From the NCBI RefSeq assembly GCF_030464345.1, contig NZ_VCYH01000011.1:1-64000 (forward strand): 64,000 nt of DNA. Reading direction: 5' to 3'. The position numbers and the translations under genes are program-made. Below, piece by piece: positions 1 through 9,379 of the stretch. This DNA is from Methanoculleus frigidifontis (GTDB lineage Archaea > Halobacteriota > Methanomicrobia > Methanomicrobiales > Methanoculleaceae). Below the pieces are notes generated by a model. That model did no database searches. It saw nothing but the letters and a program-made list of their open reading frames with translations, and was not told the DNA's origin. The number at the start of each line of letters is the position of its first letter. The stretch's first letter is position 1.

Positions 1-2
1 CG

Positions 3-1076
3 AGCGGTAGCTCTCGAGAAAATCCAAAAGAACCCCTAAAGGCAAGAGTTCAGGAAGAAAGCGGCTCAGCAGTGGCGGAACGAAAGAGCAAATCCTTGAT
101 GGAAGAGAGGGTTAATCGCAATTCTCTCAAGGATATCCTGAAGGCGAGTTACGGCGTCATCGGGATCATCGGGGTCATCGTCCCCTGGATCGGCGGTTAC
201 GCCATCACCCTGCTCTTCGGGTTCGACCTCGCGAGCGCGATCTTCGTCGGGACGGCGCTCACGGCCACCAGTATCGCCATCACGGCAAACGTCCTCAAGG
301 AGATCGGCATGCTCCAGACCGAGGCTGCGAAAGCGATCATCGGCGTTGCGATCATAGACGACGTCCTCTCCCTGGTTGCGCTCTCGATCACCGGCGACCT
401 CGTGGGGGGGAACATCTCGGCGGTCTCGATCGGGATCGTGCTTGCCAAAGCGTTCGGGTTCATCATCATCGGGGGCGCCATCGGGCTCTTCGGCGTGAGC
501 CGGCTCATCGAGCGGATGGACGCAACCGACCTTGCGAGGAAGTATCCCGAGTTCGTCTTCATCTTCGCGATGATGATCGCCTTCCTCTACGCGATGTTCG
601 CCGACCTGATGGGGCTCTCCGGGATCGTCGGTGCGTTCATCGCCGGCGTCGCCTTCGAGGGCGTCGGCCTGCGGAACAGCAAAGACGTCAAGGAGGGCGC
701 CGAGTACCTTCAGATCATCTTCGCGTCGATCTTCTTCGTCTCGCTCGGTATCCTTGCGGACTTCACGGCGCTCACCTCCGAGATCCTCGTCTTCCTCGTT
801 GCGCTGACCGTCGTGGCCATCATCACCAAGGTGGTCGGCTGCGGCCTGCCGGCCCGGGCGATGGGGATGTGCCGGGAAGACTCGCTGATCGTCGGGTTCG
901 GGATGGCGCCGCGGGGCGAGGTGGCGATGATCGTCGCGCTGATCGGGCTCGACCAGGGGCTTATCGGCCAGGGGATCTTCGTCGCCATCGTCTTGATGAG
1001 CCTCCTGACCACCGTCATCACCCCGATCGTCTACCGGAACTGGTTCTTCAAGGGCGCGTACTGCACCTACGAGTGA
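3..1076 (+). CDS. Na+(K+)/H+ antiporter, CPA2 family, 5'-partial
   Basis: Integral membrane cation/proton antiporter of the Kef/Nap (CPA2) type. The frame is open from the left edge with no stop before the first GTG at 72, so the true start and the first helices probably lie outside the window. The visible part is a charged Lys/Glu/Arg stretch of about 45 residues, then roughly nine hydrophobic helices. Counted from GTG 72, the family marks are the GTALTATSIAI segment (residues 60-70) and the Asp-Asp pair in IIDDVLSLV (residues 96-97), expected at the ion site. APRGEVAMI lies near the C-terminus. No KTN/TrkA nucleotide-binding domain follows. A T-rich run at about 1091-1102 could end the transcript. 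The ion (Na+ or K+) cannot be told from the sequence. Confidence 0.85.
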   Translation, partial: SGSSRENPKEPLKARVQEESGSAVAERKSKSLMEERVNRNSLKDILKASYGVIGIIGVIVPWIGGYAITLLFGFDLASAIFVGTALTATSIAITANVLKEIGMLQTEAAKAIIGVAIIDDVLSLVALSITGDLVGGNISAVSIGIVLAKAFGFIIIGGAIGLFGVSRLIERMDATDLARKYPEFVFIFAMMIAFLYAMFADLMGLSGIVGAFIAGVAFEGVGLRNSKDVKEGAEYLQIIFASIFFVSLGILADFTALTSEILVFLVALTVVAIITKVVGCGLPARAMGMCREDSLIVGFGMAPRGEVAMIVALIGLDQGLIGQGIFVAIVLMSLLTTVITPIVYRNWFFKGAYCTYE

Positions 1077-1212
1077 ACTGACGGCACCCATCTTCTTTTT
1101 TATTCCTTCAGCACCGGGTGCTGGTTTTCCCGGCTCCCGAACGATACATGTCAGGGATGGAATCCGTACTCACCGGCATCTGCTCCACCGTCGCTCTTCG
1201 TCTCGTTCGGCA

Positions 1213-2454
1213 TCATTTCAGCCATTTGCTTCGCTGAATCTGCACGAGGATGATCAGGGCGAGGATCCCATACCCGAGTACCCAGGCATAGCCTATCCCG
1301 ACGATCCCGAACTGCATCATGAAGGTGTAGCTCAGACCTACCAGCAGTACGAAGGTGAGTCCGCTGATGGCAATCAGCTCCTTGATGTCCTTCTGGATCT
1401 TTTTGATGGAAAGGTAGGTCTGCTGGAACGCGACAAAGAAACTCGATATGACCATCACCTGCAGAAGATCGAGTCCCTCGACGTAGCTCTTTCCGAGCAG
1501 GGAGAGAAAGAATCCGCCGAAGACGTACAGGAGAATGACTGCGGGTGTCAGGGCTGCGAAGATGACCGCGAGCGATTTGACGGTTATCGTCTTCAGCGAC
1601 TCTCCGTGGCTCCCCTCGACGAAATGGGACATCGTCACGGACTGCGGGATGATAAAGAGAACGCTGGTCATCGTGAAGGCGATATAATAGTCGGCCGCCT
1701 GTGTTGCTCCGAGGACATTCAAAACCAGGATGGGCAGGATCTGGGCCGGCAGCAGGGCGAGAAGCCCGGCGACATACGTGCCGGAGGAGTACTGGAACGA
1801 CTCTTGCAGGAACGGCCTGTCGACCCTGGCGGGTCTGATTCCGAGGCGAAAGAGGAAGATGAGCGACACCGTGAACGCGAGCAGGATCGCAAGCCCGTAG
1901 GCTGAAAAGATCCCGAGAGCCGCCCCGAATGCCAATGGGAAGAGAAGGAGAATTCTCGTGCCTCCGAAGAGGTTTCGAAGGAACGTGTACTCCGACTTTC
2001 GCATGGCGAGAAATGAAAGCCCCACGTAATGCGTTGCCGATTCGACGCCGAGGATTCCGAGGAAGATCAGCGGATACAGCCTGACGATCTGCAATTCCGG
2101 TGACCAGATGTCGATGCCCATGATATAGACGACACCGAAGAACAGGGCAAACCCTGTCGATACCGCGATGGTAGTGCTGAGAATTTTATTCTTATCGCCG
2201 CTCGGGAAGAACCGGATGATGGACTGGTCGAGCCCGAACCGGGTGAGCAGGATGAGCAGTCCCGTTGAAGCGAGAAGTGCGGTGGCGACACCGACGTCCT
2301 CCTTCGGGTACAGCCTGGCTGCGACGATCCAGAAGAGGAAGCTGAAGACGGTGCCCATGATGTTGGACGCAAGGATGTAGGCCGAGTTCTTGAAGAGGGG
2401 ATCGGTCAGCAGGAGCCGTACATCGTGGACGCTTCTTGGTATGAATATATTCAT
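1213..2454 (-). CDS. Polysaccharide/oligosaccharide flippase (Wzx/MATE-like)
   Basis: A 413-residue polytopic membrane protein with about 12 hydrophobic segments spread over its whole length. It matches the polysaccharide-export (Wzx/RfbX) branch of the MOP superfamily. These proteins move lipid-linked sugar units across the cytoplasmic membrane for surface glycan or S-layer glycan assembly. The N-terminus NSAYILASNIMGTVFSFLFW, followed by an ARLYPKEDVGVATAL stretch, is typical of the first two helices of the family. It sits alone on the minus strand. The nucleotide-sugar dehydrogenase at 12470-13720 and the secreted beta-helix genes between them suggest a cell-surface carbohydrate region. 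The substrate is unknown. Confidence 0.8.
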   Translation of the reverse strand: MNIFIPRSVHDVRLLLTDPLFKNSAYILASNIMGTVFSFLFWIVAARLYPKEDVGVATALLASTGLLILLTRFGLDQSIIRFFPSGDKNKILSTTIAVSTGFALFFGVVYIMGIDIWSPELQIVRLYPLIFLGILGVESATHYVGLSFLAMRKSEYTFLRNLFGGTRILLLFPLAFGAALGIFSAYGLAILLAFTVSLIFLFRLGIRPARVDRPFLQESFQYSSGTYVAGLLALLPAQILPILVLNVLGATQAADYYIAFTMTSVLFIIPQSVTMSHFVEGSHGESLKTITVKSLAVIFAALTPAVILLYVFGGFFLSLLGKSYVEGLDLLQVMVISSFFVAFQQTYLSIKKIQKDIKELIAISGLTFVLLVGLSYTFMMQFGIVGIGYAWVLGYGILALIILVQIQRSKWLK

Positions 2455-3076
2455 GGCTGTCTCAAACCTCCCCTTCCCTCTCTCAAAGCATGTATCTTAC
2501 CGCTGCCGCACCGCATCCTGCGTGTCCCGTACATTCCCGGAGGTGTCCGGGAAGAACCTCCGGTTGGCGCCACCAAAGCCCGATCCGGAACCGAAAATGA
2601 TGCATGCAGGTGCCTGGGCATCTGGACGGAGCAATTCCGCAGAAAGACAGATTCCTTTCTGATATCTTCCCCATCCGAACCGGCATCCCGGCGTGATTTG
2701 TCTCGTTGTAGTTCCGTTCGACTATATTAATGTTGTGTTGCGGCCTCTGCATGCCCTTCCGATTCGCCGGTCACAGATCTTCCGTTGGCCGGGTGGGGGA
2801 TTCACACCGTACCGGCATGGCTCCGGAACTCCTCCATCCTGCCCGTCTCATCCGTGCTCCCCCATATAGTTTATCTCTCCTCCCGGGCAGGCGGAACGCC
2901 GGTGCCCCAGATTATCGAGGTGTTCCCGGCCCGGGAAATGACAAATGGGCGGGAAATGTGGTTTTTCCGGGCGATAAGAAGCATTAAATACTTTGTCCCG
3001 GTTACTGAATGTTCACCGGGCTTGTACCCGAAGGAGCATACATGGACGGAACGCAACGCGTGAGCGGAGTGATACC
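2455..3076. other. Intergenic region with promoter of the first beta-helix gene
   Basis: About 620 bases between divergently oriented genes. Open frames here are short, overlap on both strands and show no protein family I recognise. A TATA-like stretch, cattaaatac, lies at about 2982-2991. It would place transcription start near 3010-3015, just upstream of the TTG start chosen for the next gene. A short frame with an aaggag site (3031-3036) and ATG at 3042 runs 19 codons and overlaps that TTG. Confidence 0.5.
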
Positions 3077-4744
3077 TTGGAGCAGAGCACCAGAGTGATA
3101 CTCGTGATCGCTGCAGCACTCCTGATTCTTGGTCTGGTCATGGCGCCGTTCTTTGCGGGGCCGGCCGACGACGGCGATGATACCGATGCCGTGTTCGTGG
3201 CTGCGAGCGACAGCAGTGCAGCAGCGAAAGCCCAGGCCCGGTATGTCTGTGACGGGGTCGACGATCACGTGGAGATCCGGCAGGCGCTCGCGGCCCTCTC
3301 CGGGAGCGGCGGAACCGTCCGGCTTGCGAAAGGGACCTACACCTGTGCCGGGAACCTCGAACCGGGAGCGAATACCGTGCTCGAAGGAGCAGGGCCGGAG
3401 GAGACGACGCTCGAGTTCCCGAAAACCGGCGGCCTGCGAGCGTACAGGCCCTCGGTCACGTTCAAAGGTTTCACCGTCACGGGCGTTGCCGACCTGCTCA
3501 TCACCGAGAGCCATGCCCGCGTCACCGACGTGACGATGACGGTGGACAACTCGCGGGTCGGGGCCTTCTACGTCTGGGCGGCGAACACGGTCATCGAGGA
3601 TATCGTCTTTGAGAACTGCAGGGCAATCGACTGCGGCCGCTACGGGTTCCTGAACAGCGGCGAGGGTTCGCCGCGGCTGGTGAAGGACATCAAGTACGTG
3701 GGCTGCGCAGCGATCAACTGCGGCAGGGACAGTTACGTCTCTACGGGTCCGTGGGTGACGGGTTTTGATATCGTCGAGAAGAACGATATCGACGGTGCCG
3801 AGGTGATCGGCTGCTATGCCGAGGGCAACCAGGAGAGCGGGTTCCACCTGGAGGGCTTCTCGTACTTAAGCATCAAGAACGTCCGGTTCCAGGACTGCGT
3901 CAGCGTGAACAACGCCCAGAAGGGCAAAGATGAGGCCACGTTCGGTGGCGGGTATACCGTCTCGAAGGGGGTCACTTTCGAGAACTGCACCTCGGAGAAC
4001 AACAAGCATGGGTTCCTGATCAACGGCGGCTCCAGTGTGCGGGGCCACGACGTGTCGTATCTCCGGTGCACCGACACCGGTTCCGACTACGGGTTCACCG
4101 TCGATCACGGATCGGGTTTTGTTCTTGAGGACTGTGAGGCGCTCGGGTCGAAGCTCCGCTCCCTGACCATCGACCGGTCGCATGACATTCTGGTAGAGGC
4201 GTTTACCAGTAGACCGGCGGCGGACGGAGCCGGAACTGCACCCGCCGGCAGCGGTGCCGACGACCGGCACGAGGTGCTGATCCAGGACTCGTTCGGTGTC
4301 GTCCTGAGCGGGGATATCACAACGTCCCGGCCGCACGGTCTGAGTGTCGCCGGAACCGAGGCCCGAAACATCACGGTTCAGGACACGTGCATCCTCTCCG
4401 ACGGATCGCGGGGCAGCATCTTTGGTGTGTACGTAAGCGGTGATGTCGCCGATGCCGGCACCATCCTGGTCAGGAACAGCAAAATCGCCGCCCTGGCGGA
4501 AAATTCGCCTCTGAAGGCAGGGATAGAAAACCTGGCTTCACAAGCGGTGCTTGTGGAGAATGTCCTGGTGACCGGGGCGGGAGAGCCGTTCGTCAACTGC
4601 GATGTTCTGGCCGAGGCAGAGGTTCCGTCGCCGACGCCGACCCGGCAGCCCGGACCTGACACACTCGTGGCAATGATCGGTCTTGGCGTGGCAGTCATCG
4701 GTCTTGCCGTGGCAATCTTCCTCCTCTGGCGGCGGAGGAGATAA
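3077..4744 (+). CDS. Secreted right-handed beta-helix protein, paralogue 1, C-terminally anchored
   Basis: About 555 residues. TTG 3077 is chosen because GGAGTGA ends four bases upstream and the next residues form a signal/anchor helix (RVILVIAAALLILGLVMAPF). The mature part begins with an AASDSSAAAKAQARYVCDG segment, then short Gly/Asn/Cys-rich PbH1-type coils (for example DNSRVGAFYVWAAN and CGRYGFLNSGEG). This fold is shared with pectate lyases, alginate epimerases and NosD. A Pro/Thr linker leads to a second transmembrane helix and a terminal RRRR, so this copy is probably membrane-anchored facing outwards. The three genes downstream are its paralogues; its C-terminal third differs from theirs. 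No catalytic residues can be assigned. An adhesive, matrix or polysaccharide-modifying role is inference. Confidence 0.8.
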   Translation: MEQSTRVILVIAAALLILGLVMAPFFAGPADDGDDTDAVFVAASDSSAAAKAQARYVCDGVDDHVEIRQALAALSGSGGTVRLAKGTYTCAGNLEPGANTVLEGAGPEETTLEFPKTGGLRAYRPSVTFKGFTVTGVADLLITESHARVTDVTMTVDNSRVGAFYVWAANTVIEDIVFENCRAIDCGRYGFLNSGEGSPRLVKDIKYVGCAAINCGRDSYVSTGPWVTGFDIVEKNDIDGAEVIGCYAEGNQESGFHLEGFSYLSIKNVRFQDCVSVNNAQKGKDEATFGGGYTVSKGVTFENCTSENNKHGFLINGGSSVRGHDVSYLRCTDTGSDYGFTVDHGSGFVLEDCEALGSKLRSLTIDRSHDILVEAFTSRPAADGAGTAPAGSGADDRHEVLIQDSFGVVLSGDITTSRPHGLSVAGTEARNITVQDTCILSDGSRGSIFGVYVSGDVADAGTILVRNSKIAALAENSPLKAGIENLASQAVLVENVLVTGAGEPFVNCDVLAEAEVPSPTPTRQPGPDTLVAMIGLGVAVIGLAVAIFLLWRRRR

Positions 4745-5172
4745 CCCACCGTCCTTTTTTTGGGAGATCCGATCCTGCTGCAGTGATCTCTCCGGGGTCT
4801 TCCGGGTGCGGGACGGCGAACCCTAACCTCCGGTGCCAATACCTCTTCACTGGAGCGTCTGTCCGCAGGATAGGTGCGGCGCACGTGGTTGCAGCCCGGA
4901 TACGGTGCTCTGCGTGTGTATCATAGAGGATCATGCCGCACAGCGGAAGGCGATTGGCGCGAATATTTAATGAGTTCGGTTTTAATCACCGAGGTGGTAC
5001 ATAAACCTTGTGCAAAAAAATATCGCTAATATAATAATGCAAAAATAAAAATCGGTTTGTGAGGATTACTACATTTAGATATTAAGGATTTTTATAAAAC
5101 TTTTTTTATGGGCAAAATACTTATATCACTGTTCAGAGATGCAGATCTACCTCCATGTGAGGAGTGAACAGC
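4745..5172. other. AT-rich spacer with promoter of beta-helix paralogue 2
   Basis: A T7 run at about 4755-4761 may terminate the upstream gene. From about 4960 the sequence becomes strikingly AT-rich, unlike the GC-rich surroundings. The best TATA-like box is TACTTATAT at 5118-5126, about 47-55 bases before the ATG. No coding frame is supported on either strand. Confidence 0.55.
5118..5167 (+). promoter_or_regulatory. TATA-like box and ribosome site of beta-helix paralogue 2
   Basis: TACTTATAT (5118-5126) is followed by a GAGGAGTGA ribosome site at 5159-5167, five bases before ATG 5173. The same TACTTATA box precedes paralogue 4 at 9327-9334, which hints at shared expression. This is read by eye, without transcript data. 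Confidence 0.5.
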
Positions 5173-6603
5173 ATGACAGAGTCGCGAAACGTGAAACGAT
5201 TGGTTGCAGTGCTCCTGGTGTTCTGCCTGATCCCGGTGTTTGTACCGGCAGGGGCGGCAGCAGAGTCCACCACGCTCGTCGTGGCTGCAAGTGACAGCAG
5301 TGAAGAAGCGAAAGCTCAGGCTACCTATATCTGCGATGGTTCAGACGATCACGTGGAGATCCAGCAGGCTCTCGACGCCCTGCCTGCTGGTGGGATTGCC
5401 CTTCTGATGGAGGGTACGTACAACTGTGCCGGCAACATCCAGCCCGGTGACTCCAGAATCCTGCAGGGTTCCGATGAGAACACGACGGTCTTGAGTTACC
5501 CCGGCTCCGGCGGGCTCCGGGTCCGTGCACCGTCCGTGACCTTTGCCGACTTCACGGTCACCGGAAAAGCCGACATGATCATTGAGGACGATCATACCCG
5601 GGTTCGCAACGTGACGATGACGGTTGACAACTCGCGGATCGCCGCCTTCTACGTCTGGGCAGCGAACGACGTCGTCGAGGACACCGTCTTCGAGAACTGC
5701 AGGGCGATCGACTGCGGCCGCTACGGGTTCCTGAACAGCGGCGAGGGTTCGCCGCGGCTGGTGAAGGACATCGCGTACATCAACTGCACGGCGATCAACT
5801 GCGGCAAGGACAGTTACGTCTCTACGGGTCCGTGGGTGACCGGGTTTGATATCGTCGAGAAGAACGATATCGACGGCGCCGAGGTGATCGGCTGCTACGC
5901 CGAGGGCAACCAGGAGAGCGGGTTCCACCTGGAGGGCTTCTCGTACTTAAACATCCAGAACGTCCGGTTCCAGGACTGCATCAGCGTGAACAACGCCCAG
6001 AAGGGCAAGGATGCGTGCATGTTCGGCGCCGGGTTCACCGTCCCGAAGGGAGTGACCCTCGAGAACTGTACGTCCGTGAACAACAAGCACGGCTACCTGG
6101 TCAGCGGCGGCAGCGTCAGCAAGGGGTTTTCCAACACCTTCACGAACTGCACCGATGAAGGATCCGACTATGGGTTTACCATCCGCCACGGCTACGACAT
6201 CACCATGACCGACTGTGTCTCGAAGGATGCCGCCCGCCAGGGTCTCGTCCTCTCGAAGGCCTGGAACATCAAGGCAGAGGACTTCCGCCTGATCGGCGCT
6301 GCAGGCTATCCGCTCCATGAAGGCTCCTCGGAGCAGACTGCGGTGAAGATCGCCGGAACACGGTCGTCCGACGACCAGTTCGCCTACAACATGTGGGACG
6401 GGGCGGTCACCGACAGCACCCTCGATATCCATGCCGAGGGCTGCGGAACCGACACCGTCGTCTTCCTTGAGGACGCCCAGCGGGTCACCCTCACGGGGAG
6501 TACGGACTCTGCGGGTGCAAACCCGGTGAAGGTCGCCGGTGGAACCGCAGTCGACACTGCAGGCTTCACCACTGGTGCCGAAGTGTCCGCTCCCTCCGCA
6601 TAA
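5173..6603 (+). CDS. Secreted right-handed beta-helix protein, paralogue 2
   Basis: About 476 residues. ATG 5173 is preferred over the in-frame GTG at 5164 because the GAGGAGTGA site would overlap the GTG. The N-terminus is a signal peptide: basic NVKRL, then a hydrophobic core ending in AGAAAES. The exported part starts with VVAASDSSEEAKAQATYICDG and continues as short beta-helix coils. Its centre is almost identical to paralogue 1, including residue runs around STGPWVTGFDIVEKNDIDGA and EGNQESGFHLEGFSYL. It ends without a linker or membrane anchor, so it is probably released or held through partners. No enzymatic motif can be named. A T7 run follows the stop at about 6631-6637. Confidence 0.8.
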   Translation: MTESRNVKRLVAVLLVFCLIPVFVPAGAAAESTTLVVAASDSSEEAKAQATYICDGSDDHVEIQQALDALPAGGIALLMEGTYNCAGNIQPGDSRILQGSDENTTVLSYPGSGGLRVRAPSVTFADFTVTGKADMIIEDDHTRVRNVTMTVDNSRIAAFYVWAANDVVEDTVFENCRAIDCGRYGFLNSGEGSPRLVKDIAYINCTAINCGKDSYVSTGPWVTGFDIVEKNDIDGAEVIGCYAEGNQESGFHLEGFSYLNIQNVRFQDCISVNNAQKGKDACMFGAGFTVPKGVTLENCTSVNNKHGYLVSGGSVSKGFSNTFTNCTDEGSDYGFTIRHGYDITMTDCVSKDAARQGLVLSKAWNIKAEDFRLIGAAGYPLHEGSSEQTAVKIAGTRSSDDQFAYNMWDGAVTDSTLDIHAEGCGTDTVVFLEDAQRVTLTGSTDSAGANPVKVAGGTAVDTAGFTTGAEVSAPSA

Positions 6604-7359
6604 GGGACGCCCGAAAGGCTCCCCTATCCTTTTTTTGTATACCGTAAATCCCGTGCAGGGTGATTTCCGGCGATGCCGGGTTGTGCTCCGGAAGGGAAGA
6701 GAGATCCATTTCGGACGTCCTGATCGGGAGCACGTCCCAAAAAGTGCCTGGGGATCGAAGATCCGCCCGGGCCGCAGCACCCTTTCCGGATCTACCTGCT
6801 GAGAAGAGCGGCATCGGATGGCATGCCTGCGAACACGGTCGCCCCTGGGCTATATTGCATTGGGGAGTCCGGGAGGGGATCTCTTCCTCCTGCCGGAGAG
6901 TGTTGCGAAGTGCCACCCTTTCGGAGACTCCGACCGAATTGACGTTCATGCTTTTGGGGATCCTGGGGATCCGTGAGGGACATCTGCATGGAGGTACAGT
7001 CAGGGGAGGTGGCATCCCCCTCCTCCTGACGCGGTTGCCCTTGCGGTTTCCCGGATCGGGGACGGCCACGGAGGCACAAAACCTGCCGGTCACCTGCACG
7101 AAGCGTGTCGGGTGTTTCTCAACGGTACGCCACGATACCGCTCCACTGTCGATAGCGGATCGTTTTTCTGTTATCCGGAGTATGCCCTATTTAAACCCAT
7201 CGTCCGGGCAGTCCTTCCTTGAAGCTCCCCTTTTCCTGGGGAAATATATCTCCAATCTCTGATTTGTCTTCAATGCAATAATATCTCCTCGTTAATTTTA
7301 AACAGATATTTATAATATTATTATTATATGAAGGAAGGTCACCCTTCGGAGGTGAAATC
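6604..7359. other. Long intergenic region between beta-helix paralogues 2 and 3
   Basis: About 750 bases, the longest gap in the array. Two overlapping open frames of up to 200 codons, one per strand, show no recognisable domain and no upstream ribosome site, so I treat them as chance. A hairpin candidate pairs GTCAGGGGAGG (6999-7009) with the complementary run ending at 7030, with a small bulge. From about 7260 the sequence turns AT-rich, with TATA-like motifs at about 7308-7325, and this part serves as the promoter of paralogue 3. Confidence 0.5.
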
Positions 7360-7362
7360 CTG
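7348..7362 (+). promoter_or_regulatory. Strong ribosome site that points to a CTG start
   Basis: GGAGGTGA (7348-7355) is the best ribosome site before paralogue 3. The only codon at normal spacing in the correct frame is CTG 7360, after a four-base gap. The first in-frame GTG (7387) and ATG (7396) are 31 and 40 bases away. A small frame, ATG 7328 to TGA 7361-7363 (MKEGHPSEVKS), overlaps the CTG and could couple translation. Confidence 0.5.
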
Positions 7363-8925
7363 AAATACAGACGAACCATACAACACGTGATAAGCATGGG
7401 TCTGATGCTGTGCATGGTAGCGGCCACGATGCCGGCCGGTGCAGCTGCAGAACCGGATGCCACGCCTATCGAAGACCTTCGCCTGACCGATGAACAGGTC
7501 TGGGAGCATGTGAACAACCTGCGTACCGACAGCTCCGGATGGGCCGCCGCGGAGGCGGGTACCATGACGCTTGTCGTGGCCGCATACGATGCCGATGACG
7601 CTGCAAAGGCTCAGGCAGAGTACGTCTGTGATGGAGTCAACGACCACGCGGAGATCCAGGCCGCTCTCAAGGCGCTGCCTGCCGGCGGAACCGTCCTTCT
7701 GACGCCGGGCACGTTCAACGTCGCCGGCAACCTGCAGCCCGGTGCGTACACCACGCTGAAGGGCTCGGGTGACGACGCCACGACCCTGAAGTTTGCGGGC
7801 GTTGGCGGGCCGCGGGTCCGGTCGCCGTACGTGACCTTCGCCGACTTCACGATCGTCGGCACCGCGGATCTGCTCGTTGCCGAAGATCATGCCCGCGTCC
7901 ACAATGTGACCATGACCGTCGACAACTCCCGGGTCGGCGCCTTCTACGTCTGGGCGGCCAACAAGGTCGTCGAAGACGTTGAGTTCGTGAACTGCAGGGC
8001 GATCGACTGCGGCCGCTACGGCTTTTTGAACAGCGGCGAGGGCGATCCGAACCTGATCACGAACGTCCGGTACGTGAACTGCGAGGCGATCAACTGCGGC
8101 AGGGACAGTTACGTCTCCACGGGGCCGTGGGTGACCGGGTTTGATATCGTCGAGAAGAACAACATCGACGGTGCCTGGATCATCGGCTGCTATGCCGAGG
8201 GCAACCAGGAGAGCGGGTTCCACCTGGAGGGCTTCTCGTACTTAAGCATCAAGAACGTGTTCTTCAAGGACTGCGTCAGCATCAACAATGCCGCGAAAGG
8301 CAAGGACAAGTGCATGTTCGGTGCCGGGTTCACGACCCCCAAGGGCTGCACCCTCGAGAACTGCTACTCGTACAACAACAAGCACGGGTTCCTCGTCAGC
8401 GGCGGGAGTATCAGCAAGTGCTATGATATCACCATGAAGAACTGCACCGACGATGCCTCCTGGTACGGGTTTATGTTCCGCCATGGTTATGACAGTACGT
8501 TCGTCGACTGCGTCTCGAACGATGCCGAGCGCCAGGGGATCGTCCTCTCCAAGGCCTGGAACCTGAACGTGGACAACTTCACCCTGAACGGTGCTGCAGG
8601 CTACCCGCTTCATGCCGGTTCCCCGACCGTCACGGCGGCCAAGTTTGCCGGAACCAAGACCGCTGACGATCCCTTCGCCGGCGGGATGTGGCACGGCCCG
8701 GTCACCGACAGCGTGATCGACATCAACGCCCAGAACTGCGGCTCGGAGACCGTTCTCTGCCTGGAGAATGCGCAACGGGTCACTGTCACCGGGACGATCG
8801 ATTCGAGCAGTCCTGATGCGGTGAAGGTCATCGGCGGGTCGGACGTCGACACAAGCGGTGTCGCCACCCTGAACGGGGCTGCTGAACCGCAGCCGACCCC
8901 GATCGTCATTCCGCTGATCGACTGA
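7360..8925 (+). CDS. Secreted right-handed beta-helix protein, paralogue 3
   Basis: About 521 residues from CTG 7360. That start gives a normal signal peptide: basic KYRR, a hydrophobic core, and AGAAAE at the cleavage region. Starting at GTG 7387 would remove the basic part. After the signal comes IEDLRLTDEQVWEHVNNLR, a short helical segment also present in paralogue 4 but absent from 1 and 2. The DADDAAKAQAEYVCDGVNDH entry motif and the beta-helix coils follow. The centre keeps the block conserved across the array; the C-terminus (WNLNVDNFTLNGAAGYPLHAG onwards) is closest to paralogues 2 and 4. There is no anchor. Role unknown: a surface or matrix component, or a polysaccharide-active enzyme. 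Confidence 0.8.
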   Translation: MKYRRTIQHVISMGLMLCMVAATMPAGAAAEPDATPIEDLRLTDEQVWEHVNNLRTDSSGWAAAEAGTMTLVVAAYDADDAAKAQAEYVCDGVNDHAEIQAALKALPAGGTVLLTPGTFNVAGNLQPGAYTTLKGSGDDATTLKFAGVGGPRVRSPYVTFADFTIVGTADLLVAEDHARVHNVTMTVDNSRVGAFYVWAANKVVEDVEFVNCRAIDCGRYGFLNSGEGDPNLITNVRYVNCEAINCGRDSYVSTGPWVTGFDIVEKNNIDGAWIIGCYAEGNQESGFHLEGFSYLSIKNVFFKDCVSINNAAKGKDKCMFGAGFTTPKGCTLENCYSYNNKHGFLVSGGSISKCYDITMKNCTDDASWYGFMFRHGYDSTFVDCVSNDAERQGIVLSKAWNLNVDNFTLNGAAGYPLHAGSPTVTAAKFAGTKTADDPFAGGMWHGPVTDSVIDINAQNCGSETVLCLENAQRVTVTGTIDSSSPDAVKVIGGSDVDTSGVATLNGAAEPQPTPIVIPLID

Positions 8926-9379
8926 CCGTGCATGGCGCAGAAAAACCTTCACATTTCTTTTATTCTTTTCGCGAGACCAGCTATTCTCCGGTCTTTGCAC
9001 CCGTCCGGCTTTCGCGCCGGTGCGGCACGTCCCGGATCTTCTGCTTCTGCCGCCCCCGGTGATGCGTGGGGTTTGCCGGTCCCGGGACGATCCGGCGATC
9101 GGGTTATCGCCTCGCAGAGTGCCTGAAATTTCTGTCGGGTTGGAGAGATCCCTGGAAATCATCGGGGTGAGGCCGCGGTGATGCGGTGCAGTTCACTCTA
9201 TTTCATATATAAATAACTATCGTATTTACCTCTGTTTCTGATCTTGCCCGGTTGGTTAAACTGACGATAATTATCGCCTCTTTAGAAAATATGTTCTTTT
9301 ATAAAAATCCGTTATATTTGAGAAACTACTTATAGGATTCTCATCAGATAATGCATTATCTCCAGAAAGGAGGTGAGTA
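8926..9379. other. Spacer with promoter of beta-helix paralogue 4
   Basis: A T-rich stretch after the stop (about 8952-8968) may be a terminator. The middle part is GC-rich without a supported gene. From about 9200 it is AT-rich and ends in the box TACTTATA (9327-9334) and the ribosome site AAGGAGGTGA (9366-9375), three bases before ATG 9380. Confidence 0.55.
9327..9375 (+). promoter_or_regulatory. TATA-like box and ribosome site of beta-helix paralogue 4
   Basis: TACTTATA (9327-9334) matches the box before paralogue 2, and AAGGAGGTGA (9366-9375) lies three bases before ATG 9380. Read by eye. Confidence 0.5.

Noticed and set aside
66-1091. Long minus-strand frame of 341 codons opposite the antiporter
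   Set aside because: Rich in Asp, Glu, Arg and His in a pattern typical of the antisense of a GC-rich membrane gene; no ribosome site or family.
6660-7262. Plus-strand frame of 200 codons between beta-helix paralogues 2 and 3
   Set aside because: No ribosome site, no family, and an equally long frame on the other strand; treated as chance.
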